A DNA stretch of 64,000 bases from Paraburkholderia madseniana (GCF_009690905.1 NZ_VOSW01000020.1:1-64000); one strand, 5' to 3'. Counted from the stretch's first letter, positions 27,069 through 36,350 are shown. Made by a program: numbers and translations. Notes: a model not told the origin generated them from the sequence alone.

Positions 27069-27794
27069 ATGCTGAAACCCGACCGCCTCCGCGCCCTCGC
27101 CGATGCGCTGGCCAAGCAGAACGTGATGCGCCTGCGCGACGCCGCCAGCCTGCTAGACGTATCGGAGATGACTGTCCGGCGCGATATCGCAGGCAGTCCG
27201 GAACGATTCACGTATCTCGGCGGCTACATCGTCAGCGCGACCGACGTACCCAATAACGCCGGCTATTCACTCGAAGAAGAGAAGGATCATTTCGCGCAGG
27301 CCAAGGCGGAAGCCTCCGCGATTGCGGCGAAACTCGTCGTCGACCACGAAACGATCTTCATCGATTGCGGTACGACGCTCACCACGCTTGCGCGCCTGAT
27401 TCCGCTCGAACGTCATGTCACCGTGGTCTGCTATTCGCTGAATGTGGCGGAGATTCTGCGGCGCAAGCCGAATGTACGGATGATTCTGCTGGGCGGCGTC
27501 TATGTACCTTCTTCGGATTCGTTTGCGGGCGAAGAGAGTCTGGAGATGCTGCGCCGCATGGGCATCAACAAGGCGTTCATTTCCGCAGGCGGTGTGGATA
27601 ACGCGCGCGGCGTGACGTGCTGGAACTTTCACGAAGTCGCGCTCAAGCAGGCGGCCATGGCAAGTGCCGTCGAACGGCATCTGGTCGTGGACCAGAGCAA
27701 GTTCGGCGTCGTCAAGGCGGTGCGCTTCTCGCAAATCGACGACTTCGATTCCATCATCACCGAGAAAGGCCAGGAGCATCGCAAGCGCAAATGA
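27069..27794 (+). CDS. DeoR-family transcriptional regulator
   Basis: A 241-residue sugar-phosphate-responsive repressor of the DeoR/GlpR family. The N-terminal HTH has VMRLRDAASLLDVSEMTVRRD (split here from the following IAGS); the C-terminal sensor has the family motifs IFIDCGTTLTTLARL and VEILL-like VRMILLGGVYVPSSDSFAGEE, then KAFISAGGVDNARGVTCWNFHE. The start has AGGA 5 bases upstream. It converges with the last gene of the sugar ABC/deoC operon and shares an upstream element with deoC, so it is the probable regulator of that operon, responding to a phosphorylated sugar such as deoxyribose-5-phosphate. Confidence 0.93.
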   Translation: MLKPDRLRALADALAKQNVMRLRDAASLLDVSEMTVRRDIAGSPERFTYLGGYIVSATDVPNNAGYSLEEEKDHFAQAKAEASAIAAKLVVDHETIFIDCGTTLTTLARLIPLERHVTVVCYSLNVAEILRRKPNVRMILLGGVYVPSSDSFAGEESLEMLRRMGINKAFISAGGVDNARGVTCWNFHEVALKQAAMASAVERHLVVDQSKFGVVKAVRFSQIDDFDSIITEKGQEHRKRK

Positions 27795-27860
27795 ATGCGC
27801 TAGCGGCGCGCCGTCGCGTCACGGTGCCGGTGAGCGACCGACGTGACTGGCTTTCAGTCT

Positions 27861-28919
27861 TCAGCTTTTGCGCTGCAATGCAAACAGCGTCCCGGCGATC
27901 AGAATGAACGCGCCGATGATCACCTTCTGCCAGGTGCTCGGCACACCAACCAGAATCAGCACACTGTTGATCAACGTGACCAGCACCACGCCGAGCAACG
28001 TGCCGGCCACCGTACCCGTTCCCCCCGTAATGCGCGCGCCGCCCAGGATCACCGCGGCGATCACATCGAGTTCCGAGCCGACCAGATCGAACGGATTCGC
28101 GAGCCGGTTGTTCGATACATGCAGAATGCCCGCTATGCCGGCGAGCATGCCGGTATAGCCGAACACGAACAGATGGATCGCACGCAGGTTATAGCCGAGC
28201 CGCTCGGCAATCGCGAGGCTGCCACCCATTGCATAGACACCGCGTCCCATCATGGTCCGGTTCAACAGCCACCACGTGACACCGGCGGCCGCCACCAGCG
28301 CCAGCACCGAAACAGGCAGCACCGCGCGCAGGCCTTCGCTGGTGTGATAGAAAAACAGCGGAATCCGGCCGAAGTGATCCATGCTGTGCGGAATGTTCAT
28401 GAAGAACGTCGTGCCGATAAACGTCAACAGCAGGCCGCGATACAGATACTGCGTGCCGATCGTGACGATCAGCGAAGGCGCTTTCAACCGATGCACCAGC
28501 AGGCCGTTGATGAGACCCAGCAGCACGCCGCCCAGCGCGCCGGTGATCAGGATCAACGCGAACGGCGCGTCCGGCCACCAGGCAAACACCGCCTTGGTTA
28601 TGCCGTACATCGTCAACGCGGCGATCGCCGTGAACGAAACGTCGATGCCGCCGGACGCCAGCACAACAAGCGTGCCCAGCGCGAAAAGCGACATCGTGGT
28701 GGCCGAATGCAGCAGATCGAATAGCGTCGCCAGTTGAAAGAAGCGCGGATTGATCGCGCCGACAATCAGGCATGTCGCCGCGATCAACGCGACGGTGAAC
28801 CATTCGGGGTTGCGCGAGAGCCTGGCCCACAAGGTAGGCGGCTTGACCTCGGGTGCGACTTCGACAACGGTCGGGGTGGTCATGGTCTGGTTCATGCGCG
28901 AAGGGATCCGCGAGTTCAT
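27861..28919 (-). CDS. Sugar ABC transporter permease (RbsC/RhaP-like), second permease
   Basis: A ~352-residue inner-membrane permease of the BPD_transp_2 family with 8-10 helices. LGTLVVLASGGIDVSFTAIAAL and GGARITGGTGTVAGTLLGV are the conserved loop regions that contact the ATPase. Several in-frame methionines precede the first helix (28919, 28895 and 28883). Last gene of the operon. With the other permease at 31717 it would form a heterodimeric channel, as in the rhamnose and autoinducer-2 importer group. Substrate inferred from context to be a deoxy sugar or deoxynucleoside. Confidence 0.92.
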   Translation of the reverse strand: MNSRIPSRMNQTMTTPTVVEVAPEVKPPTLWARLSRNPEWFTVALIAATCLIVGAINPRFFQLATLFDLLHSATTMSLFALGTLVVLASGGIDVSFTAIAALTMYGITKAVFAWWPDAPFALILITGALGGVLLGLINGLLVHRLKAPSLIVTIGTQYLYRGLLLTFIGTTFFMNIPHSMDHFGRIPLFFYHTSEGLRAVLPVSVLALVAAAGVTWWLLNRTMMGRGVYAMGGSLAIAERLGYNLRAIHLFVFGYTGMLAGIAGILHVSNNRLANPFDLVGSELDVIAAVILGGARITGGTGTVAGTLLGVVLVTLINSVLILVGVPSTWQKVIIGAFILIAGTLFALQRKS

Positions 28920-28934
28920 GGGTATCGGCGTCCT

Positions 28935-30491
28935 TTATGCAGCTTCCGAAAGCAGCGCGTGATACAGGTCGGCTTCGCTCAACGTGTCGGCCTGATACTC
29001 GTTGGCCACACGCCCCTTCTTCATCATCAGGATGCGATCGCAGTTCTGCAGCAACTCGGGCAGATCGTCGCTGATCAGAATGATGCCGATGCCGCTTTGC
29101 GACAGGCGCTGCATGATGCGGTAGATGATGTCTTTCGATCCAACGTCGACACCGACCGTCGGTCCATGCAGAATCAGCACGCGCGGATCGATGGCGAGCC
29201 AGCGGCCGATCAGCACGCGCTGCTGGTTGCCGCCCGAGAGCGATTGCACGGGTTTGTCGACACCGGGCGTCGCGATCTGCAAGTCTTTCACCGTCTGTTC
29301 CGCGAGCGCCTGCGCGCGCGTGCGATCGATCTGGCCAAAGCGATCCCGCAAGCTGGAGATCATTGCCGTGATCACGTTGTCGCGGATCGACTTGTCGAGA
29401 AACAGCCCTTCGTTCAGGCGGTCTTCGGGCACATAGCCAATGCGATGATGTTTCGCGTCCGAGGGCGTGCGCAATGCAATCGCCTTGCCGTCGAGCAACA
29501 CCTGCCCCGATTGCGCCGCCGCAACACCCGCGAGTGCGCGCGCGAGTTCGTTGCGCCCCGAATCGAGCAAACCAGTGACGCCGAGAATTTCACCTCGATG
29601 CAGCGCAAACGACACGTCACTGAACTGGCCCGCACGCGTGAAGCCGCGCACGTCGAGTACGACATCCTGGCCCAACGTGCCTTCACGATAGCGCTCGTTC
29701 GTCAGATGGCGTCCTGTCATCAGTTCGCTGATCTGCGCTTTGGTGAATTGCGCGATCGGTCCCTGCGCCATCTTCTGGCCATCGCGCAGCACGATGACTT
29801 CGCCGCCGATCGCATAACACTCATCGAGCTTGTGGCTCACGAACAGCACCGTCACGCCCTGCGAGCGCAGGTTCGCGAGCACGGCGATCAGATTGTCGAC
29901 TTCTTTCTGCGTGAGCGACGTGGTGGGCTCATCCATGATGACGAACTTTGCCTCGCTGGCAATCGCGCGAGCAATGGCAACGAGCTGACGCGTGGCGAGC
30001 GGCAATTGCTCGATCAAGGTCGCCTGAAACTCGGCGTCGCCGGGCAGGCCGACCGATTCCAGCGCGCGCGCTGCCGTGCGCGCGAGCGCGCGCCGGTCGA
30101 ACGTCCGCGCAAGCCGGCCTTCGCGCGTGGCCAGCTCGGCGGTAAGCGCGACGTTTTCCGCCACGTTCATGTTGGGCAGCAGAGAGAGATCCTGATAGAC
30201 AGTTTCGATTCCTGCGGCCAGCGATTCCAGTGCGGACAGCCGTGCATGCCGAACGCCTTCGATCACGAGTTCGCCTTCGTCGGGCGGCTGCGCGCCGGAG
30301 ATGATCTTGATCAGCGTGCTCTTGCCGCAGCCGTTCTCGCCGAGCAGGTGATAGATCTGACCACGCTCGAACGACAGGCTCACGCCGCGCAATGCATGCA
30401 CGCCGGTGAAACGCTTGTGCACGCCGACCACCTGCAGAAACGGCTGCGAGGTGTCGGACTGCGGCTGCGAAGACGATACGTCTTGATTCAT
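28935..30491 (-). CDS. Sugar ABC transporter ATP-binding protein with degenerate second domain
   Basis: A 518-residue tandem ATPase of the RbsA/XylG type. The first domain is complete: GENGCGKST at 51-59 and the Walker B segment FVIMDEPTTSLT. The second has the usual weak Walker A (GVTGLLDSGRNEL), a perfect signature LSGGNQQRVLIGRWLA, but its Walker B reads LILHGPTVGVDVG, where LILDEPT is normal. Both the magnesium aspartate and catalytic glutamate are therefore replaced. ATP hydrolysis should occur at one composite site only. The start at 30491 lacks a strong Shine-Dalgarno. It is 15 bases upstream of the second permease gene. Confidence 0.93.
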   Translation of the reverse strand: MNQDVSSSQPQSDTSQPFLQVVGVHKRFTGVHALRGVSLSFERGQIYHLLGENGCGKSTLIKIISGAQPPDEGELVIEGVRHARLSALESLAAGIETVYQDLSLLPNMNVAENVALTAELATREGRLARTFDRRALARTAARALESVGLPGDAEFQATLIEQLPLATRQLVAIARAIASEAKFVIMDEPTTSLTQKEVDNLIAVLANLRSQGVTVLFVSHKLDECYAIGGEVIVLRDGQKMAQGPIAQFTKAQISELMTGRHLTNERYREGTLGQDVVLDVRGFTRAGQFSDVSFALHRGEILGVTGLLDSGRNELARALAGVAAAQSGQVLLDGKAIALRTPSDAKHHRIGYVPEDRLNEGLFLDKSIRDNVITAMISSLRDRFGQIDRTRAQALAEQTVKDLQIATPGVDKPVQSLSGGNQQRVLIGRWLAIDPRVLILHGPTVGVDVGSKDIIYRIMQRLSQSGIGIILISDDLPELLQNCDRILMMKKGRVANEYQADTLSEADLYHALLSEAA

Positions 30492-30587
30492 GATGGCGAG
30501 TCGCAAGTTAAGGCGTGCCCACACGGGCACGCCTTGAAGGAAGCCCCCCGAGGGGGACGCCGTGACACATGAAGCAAAAAAACTCGA

Positions 30588-31592
30588 TCAGAACGGATAC
30601 TGCTTGTAGTTCGACTTGTCGACGTTCACCCAGCCCTGACCGCGCACGATGATTCCTTTGCCCGGCCCCTTGGCGACGGTGACTTTGGTGTAACCCGGAA
30701 TGCCGAGATCGGCGCCGTTCTCGACCGTCTTGCCGTCGATCAGCATCTGCGCGACCTTATTCATCGCGATGCCCGCGAGCTTCGGATCCCAGAACGCAAT
30801 GCCGTTGATCGCGCCGCTCTCGAGGAACTTGCCGGCTTCCGTCGGCAGGCCCGTACCGTAGACACAGATCTTGCCCTGCATGCCGGCTTCTTCCACCGCG
30901 CGGCCGATGCCGATCACGTCGAGCGAGGACGAACCCTGGAAGCCCTTCAGATCCGGATGCTTGCGCAGCACTTCTTTCGCAACTTCATAGGCGCGCTCGC
31001 CGTCATTATTGGTTTCGAGTTTCGGTTCGACCAGATCCATCTTCGGATACTTGGCCTTGGCGTTGTCGATCCCACCGTCGGCCCATTGCACCTGCGAGCG
31101 GCTGCCCAGCGAACCAACCAGTGCCACCCACTTGCCGTCGTCGTGCATGCACGAGGCGAGACGTTCGTTCAAGCCGGCGCCGTAGGCCGTGTTGTCGAAT
31201 GCTTCGATGTCGACCATCGTGTTCTTCGCGTTGTCGGCCTCGTGGGTCACCACCTTGATGCCGCGATCCATCGCCTTCTTCAGCGCCGGTTCGAGCGTCG
31301 GCGGATCGTAGGGCACCACGGCAATCGCGGTGACCTTCTTCGCGATCAGGTCTTCGATGATCTTCAGTTGCTGTGCCGCATCCGCGCGGCCCGGACCGGT
31401 CTGATACGCGTTCACGCCCGGGTTGTCCTTTGCGAACTGCTTGACGCCGTCGTCCATCCGGTTGAACCAGTTGATGCCGGTCACCTTGACGACCGTGACG
31501 ATCGTCTCGTTGATTGCAGCCTGTGCAGCGGCGATCACGCCCACGGTAAGAGCGCCTGCTGCAAGCGCGGCACCCAGTCGAGTCAATTTCAT
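30588..31592 (-). CDS. Sugar ABC transporter substrate-binding protein (RhaS/LsrB-like)
   Basis: A 334-residue periplasmic protein with a signal peptide cleaved after about AQAA. It has a type I two-lobed fold: VVKVTGINWFNRMDDGVKQF at the first strand, AIAVVPYDPPTLEPALKKA, and TGLPTEAGKFLESGAINGIAFWDP. This places it in the rhamnose/autoinducer-2 binding branch. Such proteins are often labelled autoinducer-2 binding by similarity, but the neighbours here (PfkB kinase, DeoC, DeoR) lack the Lsr partners and instead suggest deoxyribose or a deoxynucleoside. It lies between the ATPase and the first permease. Confidence 0.9.
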   Translation of the reverse strand: MKLTRLGAALAAGALTVGVIAAAQAAINETIVTVVKVTGINWFNRMDDGVKQFAKDNPGVNAYQTGPGRADAAQQLKIIEDLIAKKVTAIAVVPYDPPTLEPALKKAMDRGIKVVTHEADNAKNTMVDIEAFDNTAYGAGLNERLASCMHDDGKWVALVGSLGSRSQVQWADGGIDNAKAKYPKMDLVEPKLETNNDGERAYEVAKEVLRKHPDLKGFQGSSSLDVIGIGRAVEEAGMQGKICVYGTGLPTEAGKFLESGAINGIAFWDPKLAGIAMNKVAQMLIDGKTVENGADLGIPGYTKVTVAKGPGKGIIVRGQGWVNVDKSNYKQYPF

Positions 31593-31716
31593 GCGATGTC
31601 TCCTTTATCGTTCGATGTAGTCCGATGTCGCCCCACTTCACCATCACGGACAGTCAGGGCTCGTTGTCCGCCGCGTACTGAAACCTGGGTTGTGCCTTTT
31701 AAGTCTGTTCGGCACG

Positions 31717-32778
31717 CTAACGTTTTGGCGCCGTGCCGGAGCTTGCTGCACTAGCACTCCCACCGCCACCACCGCCGCCAAAACCGAAGATCGCCCTCAC
31801 CCGCTCGCCGCCTGCAAACGCGAGCGACAGCAACAACAGAAATCCCCACGCGCAATCGCCGAAGAACTGCGACACGCCCAGCAGATTGAACAGACTCGAG
31901 AGGAACTGCAGCACCGTTGCGGCAAAGAACACGCAGATGATGCGGCCGTGACCGCCGGCGGGATTCACGCCGCCCATCACCGCGATCAGAATGGCGATCA
32001 GCAGATAGGAGTTGCCGTAGTCCCATTTCGCGCTGGACGTATGGGTCGCGCTGATCAGACCCGCGAGCGACGCAAGCACGCCGCACATCGCATAGGTCGT
32101 GATCAGCATCCGCGCGCGCGGAATGCCCGCATAGAACGCCGCTTTGGGGTTGGTGCCCATCAGATAGAGACGCAGGCCGAACGGGCTGCGTCTGAGCAAC
32201 CAGCCGAGCACGATCACGGCCGCGATAAAGATGCAGAATGCGATCGGTACCTGAAACACGGTACCGTTGCCGATATTCGACAAGGGGTCGACATAGTCGA
32301 CATGCACCGAGGCGCCGTTGCTGAGCACCACAGCAAAGCCCGTGAACAGCAACTGCGTGCCGAGCGTGCAGAGAATCGGCGTGAGCCGCAGGCGCGCGAT
32401 CACCACGCCGTTCAGGAGGCCGCCGAGCAGTCCCATCGCCACGACGAGCGCGCAGAAGAGCGACGTGTAGAGCACCGGCGAATCGTCGCCGTTGACGAAG
32501 CGCGGCACGACGAGCGCGGCAACCATCCCGGACAGGTTCGCGAGCCCGACGCCTGACAGGTCGATCCCGCCGTTGCCCGACACCATCGACAACATGATGC
32601 CCAGCGCCAACAAGCCGAGTTCGGGCAACTGCCCGCCCATCGACTGCAGGTTGTCGATGTCGACGAATTGCCCGTGCGAAAGCCACGTCGCGACCAGCAC
32701 GACGAGTACATTGACGATCAGCAGAAAATTCAGTTGCCGGTCGCCGAACATTTTTCCAGCGGTGAACGAGGACTTCAT
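31717..32778 (-). CDS. Sugar ABC transporter permease (RbsC/RhaQ-like), first permease
   Basis: A 353-residue BPD_transp_2 permease with about 9 helices. LGIMLSMVSGNGGIDLSGVGLA and IAVMGGVNPAGGHGRI are the conserved coupling regions. It ends in a low-complexity tail with seven consecutive glycines and SASAASSGTA, encoded by a CCG/CCA-rich tract that could be prone to slippage. A GTG at 32787 is the alternative start; AAGGAG lies close to it (3 bases) but far (12) from the ATG. Pairs with the permease at 27861. Confidence 0.9.
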   Translation of the reverse strand: MKSSFTAGKMFGDRQLNFLLIVNVLVVLVATWLSHGQFVDIDNLQSMGGQLPELGLLALGIMLSMVSGNGGIDLSGVGLANLSGMVAALVVPRFVNGDDSPVLYTSLFCALVVAMGLLGGLLNGVVIARLRLTPILCTLGTQLLFTGFAVVLSNGASVHVDYVDPLSNIGNGTVFQVPIAFCIFIAAVIVLGWLLRRSPFGLRLYLMGTNPKAAFYAGIPRARMLITTYAMCGVLASLAGLISATHTSSAKWDYGNSYLLIAILIAVMGGVNPAGGHGRIICVFFAATVLQFLSSLFNLLGVSQFFGDCAWGFLLLLSLAFAGGERVRAIFGFGGGGGGGSASAASSGTAPKR

Positions 32779-32812
32779 GGTCAGCACGATCTCCTTCAGT
32801 CTTCGCGAACGG

Positions 32813-33778
32813 TCAGGACAATGGCGAGGCGGCCTCGGCCGGCTGGCTCAACACGCGGTTCACTTCGTCGAGCGTCGGCATGGAAGGCGCCGTGCCCGGA
32901 CGCGTGACAGAAATGCCCGCGAGCGCGCAGCCGAAACGCAGCGCCGCGACAGCGTCGTCGCCACGTGCGAGGGCCGCCGCGAAACCGCCCGTGAAGCCGT
33001 CGCCGGCGCCGGCGGTCTCCACCACGCGGCCGCAGTGATAGGCCGGCACGAGTATCGATTGGCTTGCCGAATGCAGCAGCGCCCCGCCTTCCCCCAGCGT
33101 GACGATCACCGCGCCGACACCTTTGGCGAGCAGCACGTCGGCGGCACGGCGCGCGTCGTCGGCATTCGCGATCGGCACGCCGGTGAGCGCGGTGGCCTCG
33201 GTTTCGTTCGGGGTGATGTAGTCGCACAACGGAAAGATGTCGTCGTCGAGCGGCAAGGCGGGCGCCGGATTGAACACGGTAATGACGTCGTGCCGGCGCG
33301 CCACTTCGAGCCCACGGCGCGCAGCCGCGAGCGGCTGTTCGAGCTGCGTGACGAATACGCGCGCGGCGGCGATGTCGGCTTCGATCGCGTCGACGTCGGC
33401 TGCCTCCATCGTGCCGGCCGCGCCGGAGGCGACGATGATCGCGTTCATGCCGGTGTTGTCGTCGACGAAGATATGCGCGGCGCCCGTGGACACGCCCTCG
33501 ACCACCGAGGCGCGTGCCGTGATGCCTTCAGTGGCCCACGTGGCACGCGCAATCTCACCAAACGCGTCGTTGCCGATGCGAGTGCAGAACACCACCTCGG
33601 CGCCCGCGCGCGCCGCCGCCACCGCCTGATTCGAGCCTTTGCCGCCCGGCCCCATCGCGAACGCCGTGCCGGCAATCGTCTCGCCGATCAGCGGCATACG
33701 CCCGGCGCGAAACGTCAGGTCGGTGACGTAGATGCCGAGAATGACGACACGCCCGTTTCGTTGCAAAGACGTGTTCAT
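32813..33778 (-). CDS. PfkB-family sugar kinase (ribokinase/deoxyribokinase-like)
   Basis: A 321-residue kinase of the ribokinase family. The N-terminal signature GPGGKGSNQAVAAARAG and the C-terminal signature ETAGAGDGFTGGF, with the catalytic aspartate in GAGD, are both intact. An NPAPALP motif is typical of ribokinases. The start is supported by AAGGGGAA. A 34-codon reading frame overlaps its ATG by 4 bases. With DeoC encoded in the same operon, phosphorylation of 2-deoxyribose (as by DeoK) is the attractive inference, but ribose cannot be excluded. Confidence 0.92.
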   Translation of the reverse strand: MNTSLQRNGRVVILGIYVTDLTFRAGRMPLIGETIAGTAFAMGPGGKGSNQAVAAARAGAEVVFCTRIGNDAFGEIARATWATEGITARASVVEGVSTGAAHIFVDDNTGMNAIIVASGAAGTMEAADVDAIEADIAAARVFVTQLEQPLAAARRGLEVARRHDVITVFNPAPALPLDDDIFPLCDYITPNETEATALTGVPIANADDARRAADVLLAKGVGAVIVTLGEGGALLHSASQSILVPAYHCGRVVETAGAGDGFTGGFAAALARGDDAVAALRFGCALAGISVTRPGTAPSMPTLDEVNRVLSQPAEAASPLS

Positions 33779-33879
33779 TCGCGTTCCCCTTGAGGCGCGT
33801 TGATCGTGAAGCGTGCGTGCGGGGCATGCGTTGCGAGCAGCACCGCGGTGTTCAATTGCAGATCCAGATGCTTCAGCAC
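33775..33879 (-). CDS. Candidate 34-residue protein or leader peptide before the kinase gene
   Basis: A short frame starts at GTG with GGAGGAG five bases upstream, stronger than most starts in this operon, and its TGA overlaps the kinase ATG (ATGA). The peptide begins MLKHLDLQLNTAVLLATHA and ends QGERE. No family recognised and no signal or membrane helix. It fills most of the 162-base gap between the aldehyde dehydrogenase and kinase genes. It could be a real small protein or simply a device to couple translation. Confidence 0.45.
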   Translation of the reverse strand: MLKHLDLQLNTAVLLATHAPHARFTINAPQGERE

Positions 33880-33940
33880 GTTGTCTCCTCCATTTTCTGG
33901 TTGGCGTGCATGGTGTTCAGGCGTAAGCGCCGACTTTCAA

Positions 33941-36334
33941 TCAGTCTCCGTACGGTATCCAGATGTTCTTCACCTGCACGGCCTGACGCAGAAACGGCCG
34001 GCCTTCGCTCGAACGGTCGAACCAGTCGAACTGGCGACCGTGATCGACGAACGTACGCTTCAGATTACCGACCGACTCGCGCTCGACCAGCGTCGAATCC
34101 GCCGCGTTGCCGAAACACCAGACGGCATCGACGTCGTCATGTTTGGCGAGCGCCGGCAGCAACGCGCCACGTTCACCCGTGACGATGTTCAGCACACCCG
34201 CCGGCACATCCGAAGTTTCGGCTACCTGATAAAAATCGGTCACCGTGAGCGGACACGCCGCGCTCGGCAACACCACCACACGATTGCCCATGGCCAGCGC
34301 GGGTGCCGCCAGCGAGACGAAACCGAGCAACGGCGCTTCGTCAGGGCAGGCAATGCCGATCACGCCAAGCGGCTCATGCATCGCCAGCGCTACACCGCGC
34401 AACGGCGGCGTATGCACGGCGCCGTCGAACTTGTCGGCCCACGCCGCGTAAGTGAAGAGACGCGCTACCGCCGCCTCGACTTCCGCATGCGCCGCCGCTT
34501 CCGTCGCGCCGTTTCTGATCACGAGTTGCCGCGCGAACTCGTCAGTACGAATGGCGAGGTTCTCCGCGAGATAGAACAGGACCTGAGCACGATTATGCGT
34601 ACTCGCCTGCGACCACTTCTGCGCCGCGCGCGCTGCTTCGACCGCGTTGCGAATGTCCTTGCGGTTGCCCTCGCCCACTTCACCGACCAGCGTCCCATCC
34701 GGTGCGTGAACCGGCAGCGAATAGCCGCTGTCCGGTCGCACCTGCTTGCCGCCGATAAAGAGCTTCGCGGTGCGATCGATCAGCGTGATGTTCGACAACG
34801 GATCGCGCTCGCCTGTGCCTCCACTCTGTTCAACACGCACAGGCTGGCGGACAGCAAGATTGAGCCACGCACGCGGTTTCAGATATTCGTAGATGCCCTC
34901 ACGGCCGCCTTCGCGACCATAGCCCGACTCGCGGTATCCACCAAATCCGACCGCCGCATCGAACAGATTGGTCGCATTGATCCATACGACACCGCACGCG
35001 AGGCGCGGCGCGATATCAAGTGCGCGGCCAATGGTTTCGCTCCACACGCTCGCGGCGAGTCCGTAGCGCGAATTGTTGGCGAGCGCGATCGCCTCATCCG
35101 GCGTGCGAAAACTCATCGCGACCAGCACCGGTCCGAAGATTTCTTCCTGCGCGAGAGTGGAAGCCGGCGCCACACCGGTGACGAGCGTGGGCGGATAGAA
35201 GCAGCCGCCGGCGGGCATCGTCGTGTCGGGCGACTGCCACACCGCACAGCCTTCGCGCCGCCCGGTTTCCACCAGCGACTCGATGCGTTCGAGCTGTACC
35301 GGATCGACGATCGCACCGATATCGATACTTTTATCGAGCGACGTGCCGACGCGCAGCGTTTCCATACGGCGCTTCAGCTTCGCGATGAAGCGCGCTTCGA
35401 TCCCCTCCTGCACGAGCAGTCGCGAGCCCGCACAGCAGACCTGCCCCTGGTTGAACCAGATCGCGTCGACCACACCTTCGACGGCGCCGTCGAGATCCGC
35501 ATCGTCGAACACGATAAAGGGCGACTTGCCACCAAGTTCGAGCGTCAGCGATTTGCCCGTGCCGGCCGTAGCCGCGCGAATCAGGCGCCCGACTTCCGTC
35601 GAACCCGTGAAAGCGATCTTGTCCACCCGCGGATGTTCGACGAGCGCGGCACCGGTGCGACCATCACCTGTGACGACGTTCAGCACGCCTGCCGGCAAGC
35701 CCGCTCGATGAGCGAGTTCGGCGAACAGCAACGCCGTGAGCGGCGTGTATTCGGCCGGCTTCAACACGACGCAGTTACCCGTTGCGATCGCCGGTGCGAT
35801 CTTCCACGCGAGCATCAGCAGCGGAAAATTCCACGGCACGATCTGCCCGACGACGCCGAGCGGCGCGTAATCGGCGAATTCGCTCTCCTGCAACTGCGCC
35901 CAACCCGCGTGATGCAGGAAGTGCCGCGCGACCAGCGGCACGTCGATATCGCGTGTCTCGCGAATCGGCTTGCCGTTGTCGAGCGCTTCGAGCACGGCAA
36001 AGAGGCGACTATGACGCTGGACCATGCGCGCGAGCGCATACAGATGCCGCGCCCGTCCGGCGCCGCCGAGCGCGAGCCAGCCAGGCTGCGCGGCGTGCGC
36101 GGCGGCCACCGCCGCGTCGATGTCGGCCGCATCGCCCTGGGCGATCTCGGCGAGCCGCCCGCCCGTGGCAGGTGCATGCGAGACGAAGTGCTCGCCGGCA
36201 GCGGGCGCATACCACGCCCCGCCGATGAAATGCCCGAAGCTCGCCTCATGCTGCGCGAGCCAGGCGCGCGCGGGCTGATCGTCCTCGGGTGCGGGACCGT
36301 ACTCCATCGATGAAAAATACTCGGCTACGCTCAT
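33941..36334 (-). CDS. Two-domain aldehyde dehydrogenase (ALDH16-type)
   Basis: A 797-residue protein with two ALDH modules in tandem, nearly double the usual ~490. The first is complete: PWNF with Asn169, LELGGKSP with Glu266, and NQGQVCCAGSR with catalytic Cys300. The second (from about residue 520: LFIGGKQVRPDSGYSLPVHA onward) keeps the fold but has no cysteine/GQ.C motif, so it is a pseudo-enzyme domain. This architecture matches the ALDH16 family. In this operon it probably oxidises acetaldehyde released by DeoC. It is 16 bases downstream of deoC. Confidence 0.92.
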   Translation of the reverse strand: MSVAEYFSSMEYGPAPEDDQPARAWLAQHEASFGHFIGGAWYAPAAGEHFVSHAPATGGRLAEIAQGDAADIDAAVAAAHAAQPGWLALGGAGRARHLYALARMVQRHSRLFAVLEALDNGKPIRETRDIDVPLVARHFLHHAGWAQLQESEFADYAPLGVVGQIVPWNFPLLMLAWKIAPAIATGNCVVLKPAEYTPLTALLFAELAHRAGLPAGVLNVVTGDGRTGAALVEHPRVDKIAFTGSTEVGRLIRAATAGTGKSLTLELGGKSPFIVFDDADLDGAVEGVVDAIWFNQGQVCCAGSRLLVQEGIEARFIAKLKRRMETLRVGTSLDKSIDIGAIVDPVQLERIESLVETGRREGCAVWQSPDTTMPAGGCFYPPTLVTGVAPASTLAQEEIFGPVLVAMSFRTPDEAIALANNSRYGLAASVWSETIGRALDIAPRLACGVVWINATNLFDAAVGFGGYRESGYGREGGREGIYEYLKPRAWLNLAVRQPVRVEQSGGTGERDPLSNITLIDRTAKLFIGGKQVRPDSGYSLPVHAPDGTLVGEVGEGNRKDIRNAVEAARAAQKWSQASTHNRAQVLFYLAENLAIRTDEFARQLVIRNGATEAAAHAEVEAAVARLFTYAAWADKFDGAVHTPPLRGVALAMHEPLGVIGIACPDEAPLLGFVSLAAPALAMGNRVVVLPSAACPLTVTDFYQVAETSDVPAGVLNIVTGERGALLPALAKHDDVDAVWCFGNAADSTLVERESVGNLKRTFVDHGRQFDWFDRSSEGRPFLRQAVQVKNIWIPYGD

Positions 36335-36350
36335 GGGATCGGTCTTCTGT

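Noticed and set aside
27818..27847. GTCACG/CGTGAC hairpin between the deoR-type gene and the permease gene
   Set aside because: The stem is only 6 bp with an 18-base loop and no T-run; too weak to call a terminator.
30588..31592. Autoinducer-2 (LsrB) identity for the binding protein
   Set aside because: No LsrK, LsrR, LsrF or LsrG partner is present; kinase, aldolase and regulator types point to a deoxy sugar instead.
31692..31715. GTGCC/GGCAC hairpin between first permease and binding-protein genes
   Set aside because: Five base pairs with a 14-base loop could arise by chance, although such hairpins often raise binding-protein expression in ABC operons.
33800..36313. An 837-codon plus-strand frame opposite the aldehyde dehydrogenase
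   Set aside because: Arg-rich shadow frame; the minus strand has intact ALDH motifs across the whole interval.
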